NCBI RefSeq assembly: GCF_900114255.1
Contig: NZ_FOSL01000005.1
Span: forward strand, 62,001-126,000
DNA: 64,000 nt
Direction of reading: 5' to 3'
From: Neomesorhizobium albiziae
Lineage (GTDB): Bacteria; Pseudomonadota; Alphaproteobacteria; Rhizobiales; Rhizobiaceae
The notes under the pieces are model-generated. The model saw only the letters and a list, made by a program, of their open reading frames with translations. It did no database searches and was not told the DNA's origin. Both the position numbers and the translations under genes were made by a program. How positions within the stretch are numbered: position 1 is the stretch's first letter; each line of letters begins with the position of its first letter. Below are positions 46,182-55,286 of the stretch, in pieces.

Positions 46182-46946
46182 TCAGCCCACCCGCGCTGCC
46201 TGGATCGTCGCTTTCACCGCGGCCCCGTCGGTGATCGTATTGCGGTATTCGCGGTCGAGATCGGTACCGCCCATGCCGACGCGGGGGTTGCGGTAGAGCA
46301 TGCCGCTCGGCACGTTCTTCAGCGCAGCGAAGTGCATCTCCTTCAAGCCAGTTTTCCCAAGCACGCCGCCGATGTTTTCAGCGTCGAGTTCGCCGCAGCC
46401 CATGATGACGATACGGTCTTTCGCTTGCTCGACCAGCTGGGCAAGCAGGTCGGCGCCCTCGACCGCCGTGTCGCGCTGGCCGCTGGTCAGCACGCGGCCG
46501 ACCTTGCAGCGGATCAGCGCTTCCAGCGCCTCGGCCGGGTCGCGCGTCATGTCGAAGGCGCGGTGGCAGGTGACATTGAGCGGGCCGGCAGCGGCCGTGA
46601 GAGCGGCCATGCGGGCCTCGTCGATCGTTCCATCCGCGTTGAGGCACCCGATGACGACCCCGGCAACCCCCATCTCCTTCAGCGCTTCGACGTCAGCCAG
46701 CATCGACCGGTATTCGGCATCGCTGTAGAGAAAATCGCCGCCGCGCGGCCGCACGATCACATGAAAAGGTATGGTCGCCATCTGCAGCGCCAGCTTTACC
46801 GTGCCGAAGCTCGGCGTGATGCCGCCCTCGACCAGGCTGGCGCAGAGTTCGACACGGTCGGCGCCGGCTTCCTGTGCGGCCAGAAGTCCGTCGATTCCTT
46901 CGACGCAGATTTCGATGAGGGGAAGCGCTGTCGGTTTGGCGTTCAT
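46182..46946 (-). CDS. cutC: CutC family protein
   Basis: A 254-residue TIM-barrel of the CutC type, with E-I-C-V-E-G, G-A-D-R-V-E-L-C-A-S-L-V-E-G-G-I-T-P-S and H-R-A-F-D-M motifs. CutC was linked to copper homeostasis in E. coli, but the link is debated, and related proteins may be barrel enzymes. I start at M-N-A-K-P-T; the upstream extension has no ribosome site. Confidence 0.87.
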   Translation of the reverse strand: MNAKPTALPLIEICVEGIDGLLAAQEAGADRVELCASLVEGGITPSFGTVKLALQMATIPFHVIVRPRGGDFLYSDAEYRSMLADVEALKEMGVAGVVIGCLNADGTIDEARMAALTAAAGPLNVTCHRAFDMTRDPAEALEALIRCKVGRVLTSGQRDTAVEGADLLAQLVEQAKDRIVIMGCGELDAENIGGVLGKTGLKEMHFAALKNVPSGMLYRNPRVGMGGTDLDREYRNTITDGAAVKATIQAARVG

Positions 46947-47135
46947 GTCTTCTTTGCGTCCGTTTCGAGAGAGCCGGTTTGTCCGCAGCCGGTTTAGCAT
47001 CGGCGGCAGGCAGGAGAACAGGGCGTCCGCCGTGAAATTCGCGCCGCCCATTCTATCTGCCCAAGACGCTTTCGCTGACTGGCCGGGGTTATTAAGGTGC
47101 GGCTTGGCGACTCGAGCAGTCGCCGTTTCGAGGCC

Positions 47136-48779
47136 ATGATCGACACTCCCGACAAAGCTCCGGTTTCTTCGCTTGCGCCGTTCCGGCATTCGACCTTCCG
47201 CGCCATATGGGTGGCGAGCCTTGCGTCCAATTTCGGCGGGCTGATCCAGGCGGTGGGGGCGGCCTGGATGATGACCTCGATCACCGATTCGGCTGGCATG
47301 GTTGCGCTGGTGCAGGCTTCAACCTCCCTGCCGATCATGCTGTTTTCGCTGGCGTCCGGCGCCATTGCCGACAATTTCAACCGCCGGCGGGTAATGCTGG
47401 TGGCGCAGGTGTTCATGCTTGTGGTCTCGGCGGGGCTGACCGTCTTTGCCTATCTCGGCCTGATCACGCCCTGGCTTCTGCTGGGCTTCACTTTCCTGAT
47501 CGGCTGCGGCGTGGCGTTGAACAATCCGTCCTGGCAGGCCTCGGTGGGCGACATCGTGCCGAGATCCGACTTGCCAGCGGCAGTCGCGCTGAACAGCGTC
47601 GGTTTCAACCTGACCCGCAGCGTCGGTCCGGCGATCGGCGGCGCCATCGTGGCAGCGGCGGGCGCGGCGGCGGCTTTCGCCGTCAACACGGTCAGCTACC
47701 TGGCCTTGCTTTTCGTGCTCGGGCGCTGGCGGCCGGTGGAGCAGGCGAGCACGCTGCCGCGCGAAACGCTGGGCACGGCGATGACCGCCGGCCTGCGCTA
47801 CGTCGCGATGTCGCCCAACATCGAAAAGGTGCTGCTGCGCAGCTTCGCGTTCGGCCTCACCGCGATCTCCATCCTGGCCTTGCTGCCGCTGGTGGCGCGC
47901 GACCTGCTGCAGGGCGGCCCGCTGGTCTATGGCGTCATGCTGGGCTGCTTCGGCATCGGCGCCATCGGCGGTGCGTTCCTCAGCAGCCAGCTGCGGCAGC
48001 GCATGACCGTCGAATGGATCGTCCGGTTGGCCTTTATCGGCTTCGCTTTCTGCGCTTTGTGCCTGGCCGTGGCGTGGAGCCCCTGGCAGGCCGGTCCGGC
48101 GCTGATGATCGGCGGCGCCTGCTGGGTGCTGGCCTTGTCTCTGTTCAATGTCACCGTGCAGCTTTCGACGCCGCGGTGGGTGGTCGGCCGGGCGCTTTCG
48201 ATCTACCAGACGGCCACCTTCGGCGGCATGGCCCTGGGCAGTTGGCTATGGGGCCTGGCAGCCGAGGAATACGGTCCCGACAAGGCGTTGCTCGGCTCCT
48301 GCGTGCTGTTGCTGGCTGGTGCGTCGCTCGGGCTGAAATTCGCTCTTCCGGAAGAAACCGCGCTCAATCTCGATCCGCTCAACCGCTGGAAAGAGCCGCC
48401 GCTGGCGCTGGAGCTGAAACCGCGCAGCGGGCCGATCGTGATCATGATCGAATACATTATCGAAGAGGCTGACACGCACGCCTTCCTCGAAGCCATGGCT
48501 GAGCGTCGGCGGGTGCGCGGCCGCAACGGCGCCCGCAACTGGACGCTGTCGCGCGATCTCGAAAATCCGCAGTCCTGGATGGAAACCTACCATCTGCCGA
48601 CCTGGCTCGAATACCGCCGCCACAATTTCCGCACCACCCATGCCGACGCGGTGGTCGGCGAAAAGATCCGGGCACTGCACAGCGGGGCCGAGCCGCCGCG
48701 CGTCCATCGCATGATAGAACGGCCAACCACATGGTCGGATGCGCTGTTTGCGACGAAAGGCGTTTTTGATATGCCCTGA
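47136..48779 (+). CDS. MFS exporter with C-terminal soluble domain
   Basis: About 547 residues. The first ~415 form a 12-helix MFS transporter of the MFS_3/EntS-like branch (G-G-L-I-Q-A-V-G-A-A-W-M-M-T motif). The last ~110 (about 440-547) look like an alpha-beta barrel domain similar to antibiotic biosynthesis monooxygenase, with W-S-D-A-L-F near the end. Substrate unknown. It diverges from cutC; a start 39 bp upstream is possible. Confidence 0.85.
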   Translation: MIDTPDKAPVSSLAPFRHSTFRAIWVASLASNFGGLIQAVGAAWMMTSITDSAGMVALVQASTSLPIMLFSLASGAIADNFNRRRVMLVAQVFMLVVSAGLTVFAYLGLITPWLLLGFTFLIGCGVALNNPSWQASVGDIVPRSDLPAAVALNSVGFNLTRSVGPAIGGAIVAAAGAAAAFAVNTVSYLALLFVLGRWRPVEQASTLPRETLGTAMTAGLRYVAMSPNIEKVLLRSFAFGLTAISILALLPLVARDLLQGGPLVYGVMLGCFGIGAIGGAFLSSQLRQRMTVEWIVRLAFIGFAFCALCLAVAWSPWQAGPALMIGGACWVLALSLFNVTVQLSTPRWVVGRALSIYQTATFGGMALGSWLWGLAAEEYGPDKALLGSCVLLLAGASLGLKFALPEETALNLDPLNRWKEPPLALELKPRSGPIVIMIEYIIEEADTHAFLEAMAERRRVRGRNGARNWTLSRDLENPQSWMETYHLPTWLEYRRHNFRTTHADAVVGEKIRALHSGAEPPRVHRMIERPTTWSDALFATKGVFDMP

Positions 48780-48812
48780 TCCGCTTCACGCCATCTGGCG
48801 CGGAGTTTCGTT

Positions 48813-49703
48813 CTACATCTCGCCGAGAAACGCCATGACGGCCTGGCGCATAGCCGGCGTCTCCACATGGCCGCTGCCTGGCTCGACGATCAGCCGCAAG
48901 GCGGATTCGGCGCCCGCAGCGCGGTACGCGGCCAGCGTTTCGTCATAGGCGCGCTCCACCGCTTGCTGCGGCGTCAGCGGGTCGGTTTCGCCGACGCAGA
49001 TCAGTTGCGGGCGCGGCGCCACCATCCCGGCGATTTTGACGATCGAGGTTTTCGCCAGCAGGCCCGGAACGGTCATGTAGTGGCCGTGCAGGTCATGCGC
49101 GCCGGTTTCCACCAGTGTCGCCCAGTCGGCATAGCAGCAGAGATGCGCGATACGGTTGAGGCGCGGCTCAAGCGCGCCGAGGAAGAAGGCATGCGTCGCC
49201 CCCATCGACAGGCCGAACGCGGCGACCCTTTGAGCGTCTACATCGCCGCGCGTAGCTAGCCAGTCGAATGCTGCCAGCTGGTCGCCGAGCATTTTTCCCA
49301 TCAGCGTCTCGCCTCGCCAGAGCAGTGCTTTCGACAGAGAATCTTCACCGGGCAGCTGCCGCTCGCCGAAGGTCGGCATGTCTATCGCCAGCGTTACGAA
49401 CCCGGCCTGGGCGAGCAACGAGCCATAAGGGCTTAGTAGGCTTGGCCGGCCATCGATGAGTTCAGCGGCGCCGATGCCGTATTTGCCGCCATGTGCATGG
49501 CAGTAGAGCACTGCGGGCATGCGGCCGAAGGAAGTTGGCGGCCGCGTCAGCAACCCGCGCACCGGCTGTCCGTCGCCGAGATCGAAATGCAGATGTTCGA
49601 GGGTGAACCCCGGTCTGTCGGCTTGTCCGACCAGCGTTGCCTTGGCCGGCCGTCGCGCCGGCATCGCCAGAATCTCGTGCAATCCGCTTGTGTTCACCGC
49701 CAT
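48813..49703 (-). CDS. Alpha/beta hydrolase (dienelactone-hydrolase-like)
   Basis: A 296-residue hydrolase with the nucleophile elbow G-L-S-M-G and a late histidine in G-S-G-H-V. The oxyanion strand Y-C-H-A-H-G-G precedes it. Substrate unknown. Two GGTAACC direct repeats 11 bp apart (49763-49769 and 49774-49780) and a TTAACC (49785-49790) lie upstream, possibly an operator. Confidence 0.85.
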   Translation of the reverse strand: MAVNTSGLHEILAMPARRPAKATLVGQADRPGFTLEHLHFDLGDGQPVRGLLTRPPTSFGRMPAVLYCHAHGGKYGIGAAELIDGRPSLLSPYGSLLAQAGFVTLAIDMPTFGERQLPGEDSLSKALLWRGETLMGKMLGDQLAAFDWLATRGDVDAQRVAAFGLSMGATHAFFLGALEPRLNRIAHLCCYADWATLVETGAHDLHGHYMTVPGLLAKTSIVKIAGMVAPRPQLICVGETDPLTPQQAVERAYDETLAAYRAAGAESALRLIVEPGSGHVETPAMRQAVMAFLGEM

Positions 49704-49848
49704 CGTCCCCGCTCGGCCTGCCTGGCAAGGCTTAGCATCCGGGCCGCTGGCCGGGTAGGGCAGGTAACCCCTGGGTAACCTCTTCTTAACCCTCGCTGGA
49801 AGCTCTCACCTTGCTGGACCAAGCCGTCGGATTCCTGGCTTGACGCAT

Positions 49849-49874
49849 GAACAAAATTAGAACAAAGTACGAAC
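49849..49874 (+). promoter_or_regulatory. Triple GAAC array: two overlapping LexA (SOS) boxes
   Basis: GAAC occurs at 49849-49852, 49860-49863 and 49871-49874, each separated by exactly 7 bp, so the period is 11 bp. Alphaproteobacterial LexA recognises GTTC-N7-GTTC, whose complement is GAAC-N7-GAAC, so two boxes overlap here. A TTGACG (49840-49845) just upstream could be the -35 element, which LexA would cover. The spacing is exact; binding is inferred. Confidence 0.72.
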
Positions 49875-49896
49875 AATCGGGATACAGGAGAGAGCA

Positions 49897-49983
49897 ATGA
49901 CCGATCTTGTCCAGGATGTCGTATCGATGGTTTGCATGAGCGCGTTCCTCATTTCCACCGCCTTGTGGATCGGCGCACTCTGA
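49897..49983 (+). CDS. SOS-type small membrane peptide (28 residues)
   Basis: A 28-codon ORF (begins M-T-D-L-V-Q-D-V, then a hydrophobic helix of about 20 residues containing Trp, ending TGA). AGGAG 6-7 nt upstream gives a strong ribosome site. It starts 22 bp after a triple LexA box. By size and control it recalls Caulobacter SidA (29 residues, inner membrane, SOS-induced division inhibitor), but I see no sequence kinship and do not claim homology. A stable hairpin (49997-50020) follows. Confidence 0.6.
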   Translation: MTDLVQDVVSMVCMSAFLISTALWIGAL

Positions 49984-49996
49984 AAAATGCGAGGGT

Positions 49997-50020
49997 GCGG
50001 CACCGCTCGTTCGGTGCCGC
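49997..50020 (+). terminator. GC-rich hairpin after the SOS peptide
   Basis: GCGGCACCG-CTCGTT-CGGTGCCGC is a perfect 9-bp stem 13 bp after the peptide stop. It lacks a T run, so it may be a weak terminator or an RNA-stabilising 3' end. Confidence 0.5.
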
Positions 50021-50182
50021 TGGAGCCCGGGCCGCTTGCTAAAGGCTTCCTTTAACCGTGCTGTTACGCTGCGCCTAGCGCGGGAGGAATGAAATGCGCC
50101 ATCGCGATCCTGATGGTTTTTGGTTGCTGCCGCTTGGAGATCGGCCGGCAATGCCAGCCGGTCGAACGTCTGGCGCGCCTGA

Positions 50183-51949
50183 TCAGTCGCCGACCGCCAC
50201 ACCTTCGCGACGCGGATCGGCGCCGCCTTCGAGGCCTTGCGGCGTGATCTTGACGCCATGCAGGCCGGAATTCAGCTCGCCGACCTTCACCGCGTAGCCC
50301 AGCGCTTCGAGATCGTCCGCGAGAGCTTCGGCCGAGGTGCCCGCTTCAAGTTCGTAGGTGCCGAAGCGGTTGGCGAGATGCGGCAGCGAGATCGCCGCCT
50401 GCATGTCCTTGTCCCACTCGACCAGCGCGATCAGGGTGTTGGCGACATAAGGGATGATGGTGCTGCCGCCGGGTGAGCCCAGCGCATAGATCGGCTTGCC
50501 GTCCTCCAGTACGATGGTTGGCGCCATCGAGGAGCGGGGGCGCTTGCCCGGTTCGACCCGGTTGGCGACGGCCTTGCCGTCGGCTTCGGGAACGAAGGAA
50601 AAATCGGTGAGCTGGTTGTTGAGCACGAAACCCGCCGCCATCAGCCGCGAGCCGAAGGCGCTTTCGACCGTGGTGGTCATCGAGGCGATGTTGCCGGCGT
50701 CGTCGACAATGACGAAATGCGAGGTCGCCGGCACCTCGAAGCTTTTTCCGTCGCGGCGCAGCTCGGCCTTTTCCCATGGCGGTTCGCCGGCGCTGACCTC
50801 GTCCTCGGAAAGCGCCGTCGCCCGGCGGATCAGCGCGGCGCGGCTTTTGAGGTAGTCGGGGTCGAGCAGGCCGGCAGGCATTTTCACGAAATCCGCGTCG
50901 GCCATGTAGCGGTCGCGATCGGCGAAGGCGAGCCGCGTCGCTTCGCCGATGATACGCCAGGCCTCCGGATCGTCGGGACCCAATGTTTGCAGGTCGAACT
51001 CGCCGGTCATGGCAAGGATCTGGCCGATTGTCAGCGCGCCGGAAGAGGGCGGTCCCATGCCGCATACCTCCATCCCGCGATAGGGTGCGCAGACGGCCTC
51101 GCGCTCCTTCACCTGATATTTGGCGAGGTCGTCGAGGCTGAGCGAACCCGGATTGGTGGGATGCCCCTGGACCTGCTTGACGATGGCTTCTGCGATCGGG
51201 CCGGAATAAAAGGCGCTGGCGCCTCCTGCCGCGATGCTGCGCAACGTCGCCGCATAATCCGGGTTCCGGAGCGTCACACCGGCTTTCAGAGGTGCGCCGC
51301 CAGCATCGAAGAAATAGGCTTTTGCCGCAGCCTGTCCATCGAGCCGGCCGACTTCGTCGCCAATCAGCGCTGAAAGCCGCGGCGAAACAGCAAAACCTTT
51401 TTCGGCAAGATCGGCGGCGGGCGTAAACAGCTCGGCCCACGGCTTCTTACCATAGCGTTGATGCACCATTTCCATCAACCGCACGACGCCGGGAACGCCA
51501 ACCGAGCGGCCGCCCACCACCGCCTCGAAGAAGGGCATCGCCTTGCCGTCCTTGTCGAGAAACAGCGACGGGGTCGCGGCTGCGGGCGCCGTCTCGCGTC
51601 CGTCGAAAGTGGTGATCTTCCCGGTTGCCGCATCGTACCAGACGAGAAAGGCGCCTCCGCCGATGCCCGACGATTGCGGCTCGACAAGCCCTAGCATCGT
51701 CTGTACGGCGACCAGCGCGTCGGCTGCATTGCCGCCTGCCCGCAGCACGTCGAGGCCGGCTTGCGCTGCGATCGGGTTGGCGGCGACGACCATTCGGTCC
51801 TTGGCATGCACGAGCTGTTTGGCAGCCACGCCGCTGGCGGCCTCCGGTGCGACGGCATCCGTCGCCTGTTGCGCGAAAGCAGTGCTACCAACCCAGAGCG
51901 CCGCCGCTGCAACGAACGACGCCGCTGTGGCCCATTTGTCTAGTTTCAT
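50183..51949 (-). CDS. ggt: Gamma-glutamyltransferase
   Basis: A 588-residue exported enzyme with a signal peptide (M-K-L-D-K-W-A-T-A-A-S..., cut near A-F-A-Q) that cleaves gamma-glutamyl bonds, chiefly of glutathione. It matures by self-cleavage at a Thr near residue 407 in P-A-T-S-H-F-V-I-V-D-D, where the common T-T-H-F is T-S-H-F. G-S-P-G-G-S-T-I lies in the small subunit. Its ATG is one base after the lipB stop, with a GGAGGAG site inside lipB, so the genes are coupled. Confidence 0.92.
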   Translation of the reverse strand: MKLDKWATAASFVAAAALWVGSTAFAQQATDAVAPEAASGVAAKQLVHAKDRMVVAANPIAAQAGLDVLRAGGNAADALVAVQTMLGLVEPQSSGIGGGAFLVWYDAATGKITTFDGRETAPAAATPSLFLDKDGKAMPFFEAVVGGRSVGVPGVVRLMEMVHQRYGKKPWAELFTPAADLAEKGFAVSPRLSALIGDEVGRLDGQAAAKAYFFDAGGAPLKAGVTLRNPDYAATLRSIAAGGASAFYSGPIAEAIVKQVQGHPTNPGSLSLDDLAKYQVKEREAVCAPYRGMEVCGMGPPSSGALTIGQILAMTGEFDLQTLGPDDPEAWRIIGEATRLAFADRDRYMADADFVKMPAGLLDPDYLKSRAALIRRATALSEDEVSAGEPPWEKAELRRDGKSFEVPATSHFVIVDDAGNIASMTTTVESAFGSRLMAAGFVLNNQLTDFSFVPEADGKAVANRVEPGKRPRSSMAPTIVLEDGKPIYALGSPGGSTIIPYVANTLIALVEWDKDMQAAISLPHLANRFGTYELEAGTSAEALADDLEALGYAVKVGELNSGLHGVKITPQGLEGGADPRREGVAVGD

Positions 51950-51950
51950 C

Positions 51951-52709
51951 TCAGGCGCTCCTCCGCTGCGATTCGACTGCATCCCCCAACTCGGAAAAAA
52001 ACTCCGCCGGTCCGAAAACATCCTCGAACGCGGCCTTCAGCGCAACGTCGACGTCGGCCAGCGTCACCGGCAGGCCCAGATCGACCAGGCTGGTGACGCC
52101 ATGGTCAGCGACTCCGCACGGAACGATGCCGCCGAAATGCGAAAGGTCCGGCTCCACGTTGATGGCGATGCCGTGAAAACTCACCCAGCGCCTCAGCCGG
52201 ATGCCGATCGCAGCGATCTTGTCCTCGGCGGGCGAACCGTCCGGCGAGGGCGGCCGGTCGGGCCGCACCACCCAGACGCCGACGCGATCTTCGCGCCGCT
52301 CGCCCTTCACGTTGAAGCTCGCCAGCGTGCGGATGATCCAGTCTTCGAGTGCCGCGACGAAGGCGCGCACGTCCTCGCGCCGCCGCTTCAGGTCGAGCAT
52401 GACATAGGCAACCCGCTGGCCGGGGCCGTGATAGGTGTATTCGCCGCCGCGCCCGGCGTTGAAGACCGGGAACCGCTCGGCGTCGATAAGATCGTCCGAC
52501 CGGGCGCTTGTCCCTGCGGTATAAAGCGGCGGATGTTCGATCAGCCACACCATTTCGGGCGCAGTTCCATCGCGGATTGCGGCGGCGCGCTCCTCCATGG
52601 CGGCAAGCGCTTCCGGGTAGGGAACGGGCTTTGTTTCGATTCGCCACTCGACCGGCGACGAGCCGGGCAAGGGCAGGAACGACGTGGTGATGTGATCGCG
52701 TCCGGGCAT
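51951..52709 (-). CDS. lipB: Lipoyl(octanoyl) transferase
   Basis: A 252-residue enzyme that moves octanoate from acyl carrier protein to lipoate-dependent enzymes. It has the [13 protein letters not shown] motif, the catalytic Lys in D-K-I-A-A-I-G and the Cys in [14 protein letters not shown] start at the ATG at 52709; the longer frame to 52952 runs into a tRNA gene. ggt follows one base later. Confidence 0.93.
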   Translation of the reverse strand: MPGRDHITTSFLPLPGSSPVEWRIETKPVPYPEALAAMEERAAAIRDGTAPEMVWLIEHPPLYTAGTSARSDDLIDAERFPVFNAGRGGEYTYHGPGQRVAYVMLDLKRRREDVRAFVAALEDWIIRTLASFNVKGERREDRVGVWVVRPDRPPSPDGSPAEDKIAAIGIRLRRWVSFHGIAINVEPDLSHFGGIVPCGVADHGVTSLVDLGLPVTLADVDVALKAAFEDVFGPAEFFSELGDAVESQRRSA

Positions 52710-52900
52710 TCTGGTTTCCGCTTTTCCCACATATGGCGGCAAAGGGCGCGGACGTCCAGTTTTCCCCGGTTCGCCGGCTGTGCCGGGTATCAGCTTTCGG
52801 CTGAAAATATGTGGGAACTTAATGCGTCGAGCGCTCTTGTTTCGCAGGAAACGATTTGCTACATGCCGCGGGCCGGTGCGAGCCGGCCCTTCGTGACAGT

Positions 52901-52985
52901 GCGGTCGTGGCGGAATTGGTAGACGCGCAGCGTTGAGGTCGCTGTGGGGCAACCCGTGGAAGTTCGAGTCTTCTCGACCGCACCA
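52901..52985 (+). tRNA. tRNA-Leu (anticodon GAG)
   Basis: A full cloverleaf with encoded CCA: acceptor GCGGTCG pairs with CGACCGC, the anticodon stem CAGCG/CGCTG carries loop TTGAGGT with anticodon GAG at 52935-52937, a long variable arm marks a class II tRNA, and the T-loop is GTTCGAGTC. It decodes CUC/CUU. tRNA genes can be integration sites, but no integrase or direct repeat of its 3' end was seen downstream. Confidence 0.95.
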
Positions 52986-53140
52986 TCCGAACTCTTCTTC
53001 TCTGCAAAATAGACAGGTCTACGCGTTGTCCCAGGTGCGGGCACTGGCCTCCTCAGGGATGCTGGTCGAAGCACGACGCGGCGATTTTGCGGAAATCGCC
53101 TGCATGAAGACATTCCACGCTCTCTACCTTTGCCACCTCT

Positions 53141-53536
53141 TCAAACAGGGTTCTGCCGGAACAGTTCGCCGACCAGCCAACTGTCGAGATAGGCGCGGAC
53201 TTCCACGATCTGGCCATTGGCAAACCGACAGAGCCAGCAATAATGGTTGTTGAAGCGCATGCCGTTCTTCGCGGTTGCCATCGAGTGCAGTTCGACGATT
53301 GCCCAGTCGCCATCGATCAGCACGTTTTCGGTGAAAAGTTGCGCCCCCTCGGGTAACACCTGGTGCAGTTTCTCGAAGGTGCCGGCGAAGAAGTCCTTCT
53401 TCGAATGATAACGGCCGGCAAGTGGATGCGTGCCTTCCACCGTCCAGTCGACATCGTCGGAGACGCGTTCGAAGAATTTCTCGCCATGTCCCTGCTCCAG
53501 GTGCGCAAACAACGCCACTACGCTCTGCTTATCCAT
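53141..53536 (-). CDS. NTF2-like/SnoaL-type small protein
   Basis: A 131-residue cone-shaped NTF2-like domain (start M-D-K-Q-S-V-V-A-L-F-A-H-L-E, then V-D-W-T-V-E-G-T-H-P-L-A-G). The family includes ketosteroid-isomerase-like enzymes and binding proteins; nothing points to a substrate here. A GGAGGGAG ribosome site precedes the ATG. Confidence 0.82.
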   Translation of the reverse strand: MDKQSVVALFAHLEQGHGEKFFERVSDDVDWTVEGTHPLAGRYHSKKDFFAGTFEKLHQVLPEGAQLFTENVLIDGDWAIVELHSMATAKNGMRFNNHYCWLCRFANGQIVEVRAYLDSWLVGELFRQNPV

Positions 53537-53668
53537 CGGGTCTCCCTCCGGTACCTGGCGATTTTCGATAAGAAAGACTTATGACAACTGGAAATCGATC
53601 TGATTTATTCTAGCATGAACTTTATCCGGAACCGCTAATCCCTTTTTGGGCACGTGTGAATGCGGTGA

Positions 53669-53766
53669 GCGTTGGCCGCAGGCGCGGGTGCATTTGCTTT
53701 TGTATTCCGTCGCGCCCCGCGATAGGAGTGGTGCGAACTCGCAGCCAACGCCATGCGTCGCCTGCG
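53669..53766 (+). promoter_or_regulatory. Crossing inverted repeats upstream of mgtE
   Basis: Two perfect 8-nt complements occur in crossing order: GCGTTGGC (53669-53676) with GCCAACGC (53744-53751), and CGCAGGCG (53677-53684) with CGCCTGCG (53759-53766). Crossed pairing means a pseudoknot or two alternative stems, a layout typical of switching leaders. It ends 51 bp before the mgtE start. Confidence 0.4.
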
Positions 53767-53817
53767 AACGCGCACAAGATGCTCTAACACTTTGAATTTC
53801 CGTATGATCCGCGGATC

Positions 53818-55260
53818 GTGCACGAAGCCGGACGGGAGGCGCCGTTGGAAGGTCGAGAAGAGCAGTCGCCCGGCTCCGGGGCGCCCGACAGCCTAACCGA
53901 TATTTATGGAGAAGACGGCGCCATCCGCGCTTCATTCCTCGCTCATATCGGCGCGGCCATCGCCGACCGCGACACACTGGCGCTCAAGCATGATGTCGCC
54001 GGCCTTCACCAGTCCGAACTCGGTGACCTGTTGGAAGCCTTGCTGCCCGAGCAGCGGCGCGCCCTTGTCGAACTCATGGGGTCGGATTTCGACTTTTCCT
54101 CGCTGACCGAAGTCGACGAGGCGATCCGCCTCGACATCGTCGACAACCTGCCCAACGACCAGATCGCCCAGGCGGTGCAGGAGCTCGATTCCGACGATGC
54201 CGTCTACATCCTGGAAGACCTGGACGAGGAGGATCAGGAAGACATCCTTGCACAGTTGCCGTTCACCGAACGGATCAGGCTGAGAAGGGCGCTCGACTAT
54301 CCGGAAGAAACGGCCGGTCGACGCATGCAGACAGAGTTCGTCGCGGTGCCGCCATTCTGGACCGTGGGCCAGACCATCGACTACATGCGCGAGGATCACA
54401 ACCTGCCGGACAGGTTCAGCCAGATTTTCGTCATCGATCCAAGCTTCAAGCTGCTCGGCGCCGTCGACCTCGACCAGATCCTGCGCACCAAGCGTTCGGT
54501 CAAGATCGAAGAGATCATGCACGAGACCCGCCATGCCATCCCGGCCACGATGGACCAGGAAGAGGCGGCGCGGGAATTCGAACAATACGACCTGCTCTCG
54601 GCCGCCGTCGTCGACGAGGACGAAAGGCTGGTCGGCGTGCTCACCATCGACGATGTCGTCGACGTCATCCAGCAGGAAGCCGAGGAAGATCTGTTGCGCA
54701 TGGGCGGCGTGGGCGACGAAGAGCTTTCCGACACCGTCGTCGATACGTCGCGTTCGCGGGTGCCATGGCTGTTGATCAACCTGATGACGGCGTTCCTGTC
54801 GGCTTCGGTCATTAGCATGTTCGGGGCGACCATCGAGCAGATGGTAGCGCTGGCGGCCCTGATGCCGATTGTTGCGTCGCTGGGCGGCAATGCCGGCACG
54901 CAGACGATGACGGTGACGGTGCGCGCGCTGGCGACCAAGGATCTCGACATTTACAATGCCGGCCGCGTCATCCGGCGCGAAGTCATGGTCGGGCTGCTCA
55001 ACGGCGCCGTCATCGCCACCATACTCGGTCTGGTCGCCGGCGCGTGGTTCCAGAACCCGCACCTCGGCCTGGTCATCGCCTCGGCGATGATCATCAACAT
55101 GCTTGCCGCGGCGCTGGCCGGCATCCTGATCCCGCTGGTGCTCGACCGCTATGGCGCCGACCCGGCGATTTCGTCTTCGATATTCACGACCATGATCACC
55201 GATGTGACCGGCTTCATGGTCTTTCTCGGGCTTGCCGCCTGGTGGCTGCGCCTTGGCTGA
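53818..55260 (+). CDS. mgtE: Magnesium transporter MgtE
   Basis: A 480-residue Mg2+ channel. The intracellular N domain (about 40-150, rich in Asp/Glu) and a CBS pair (about 155-280) sense cytosolic Mg2+; five membrane helices follow (about 320-480), with the pore motif G-G-N-A-G-T-Q-T. Translation seems to start at GTG, giving a 37-residue acidic lead; other starts are possible. No known Mg riboswitch was recognised, but crossed repeats precede the gene. Confidence 0.92.
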   Translation: MHEAGREAPLEGREEQSPGSGAPDSLTDIYGEDGAIRASFLAHIGAAIADRDTLALKHDVAGLHQSELGDLLEALLPEQRRALVELMGSDFDFSSLTEVDEAIRLDIVDNLPNDQIAQAVQELDSDDAVYILEDLDEEDQEDILAQLPFTERIRLRRALDYPEETAGRRMQTEFVAVPPFWTVGQTIDYMREDHNLPDRFSQIFVIDPSFKLLGAVDLDQILRTKRSVKIEEIMHETRHAIPATMDQEEAAREFEQYDLLSAAVVDEDERLVGVLTIDDVVDVIQQEAEEDLLRMGGVGDEELSDTVVDTSRSRVPWLLINLMTAFLSASVISMFGATIEQMVALAALMPIVASLGGNAGTQTMTVTVRALATKDLDIYNAGRVIRREVMVGLLNGAVIATILGLVAGAWFQNPHLGLVIASAMIINMLAAALAGILIPLVLDRYGADPAISSSIFTTMITDVTGFMVFLGLAAWWLRLG

Positions 55261-55286
55261 CGGCGGTGGCCGCTGCCCGGGCCGAA

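Noticed and set aside
50094-50297. 67-codon ORF after the SOS peptide, with GGGAGG 6 nt upstream
   Set aside because: It runs 115 bp antisense into ggt and its sequence is Pro/Arg/Ser-rich without structure; ribosome profiling would decide.
52986-53140. Integrated element beside tRNA-Leu
   Set aside because: No integrase, no copy of the tRNA 3' end downstream, and the next genes are ordinary.
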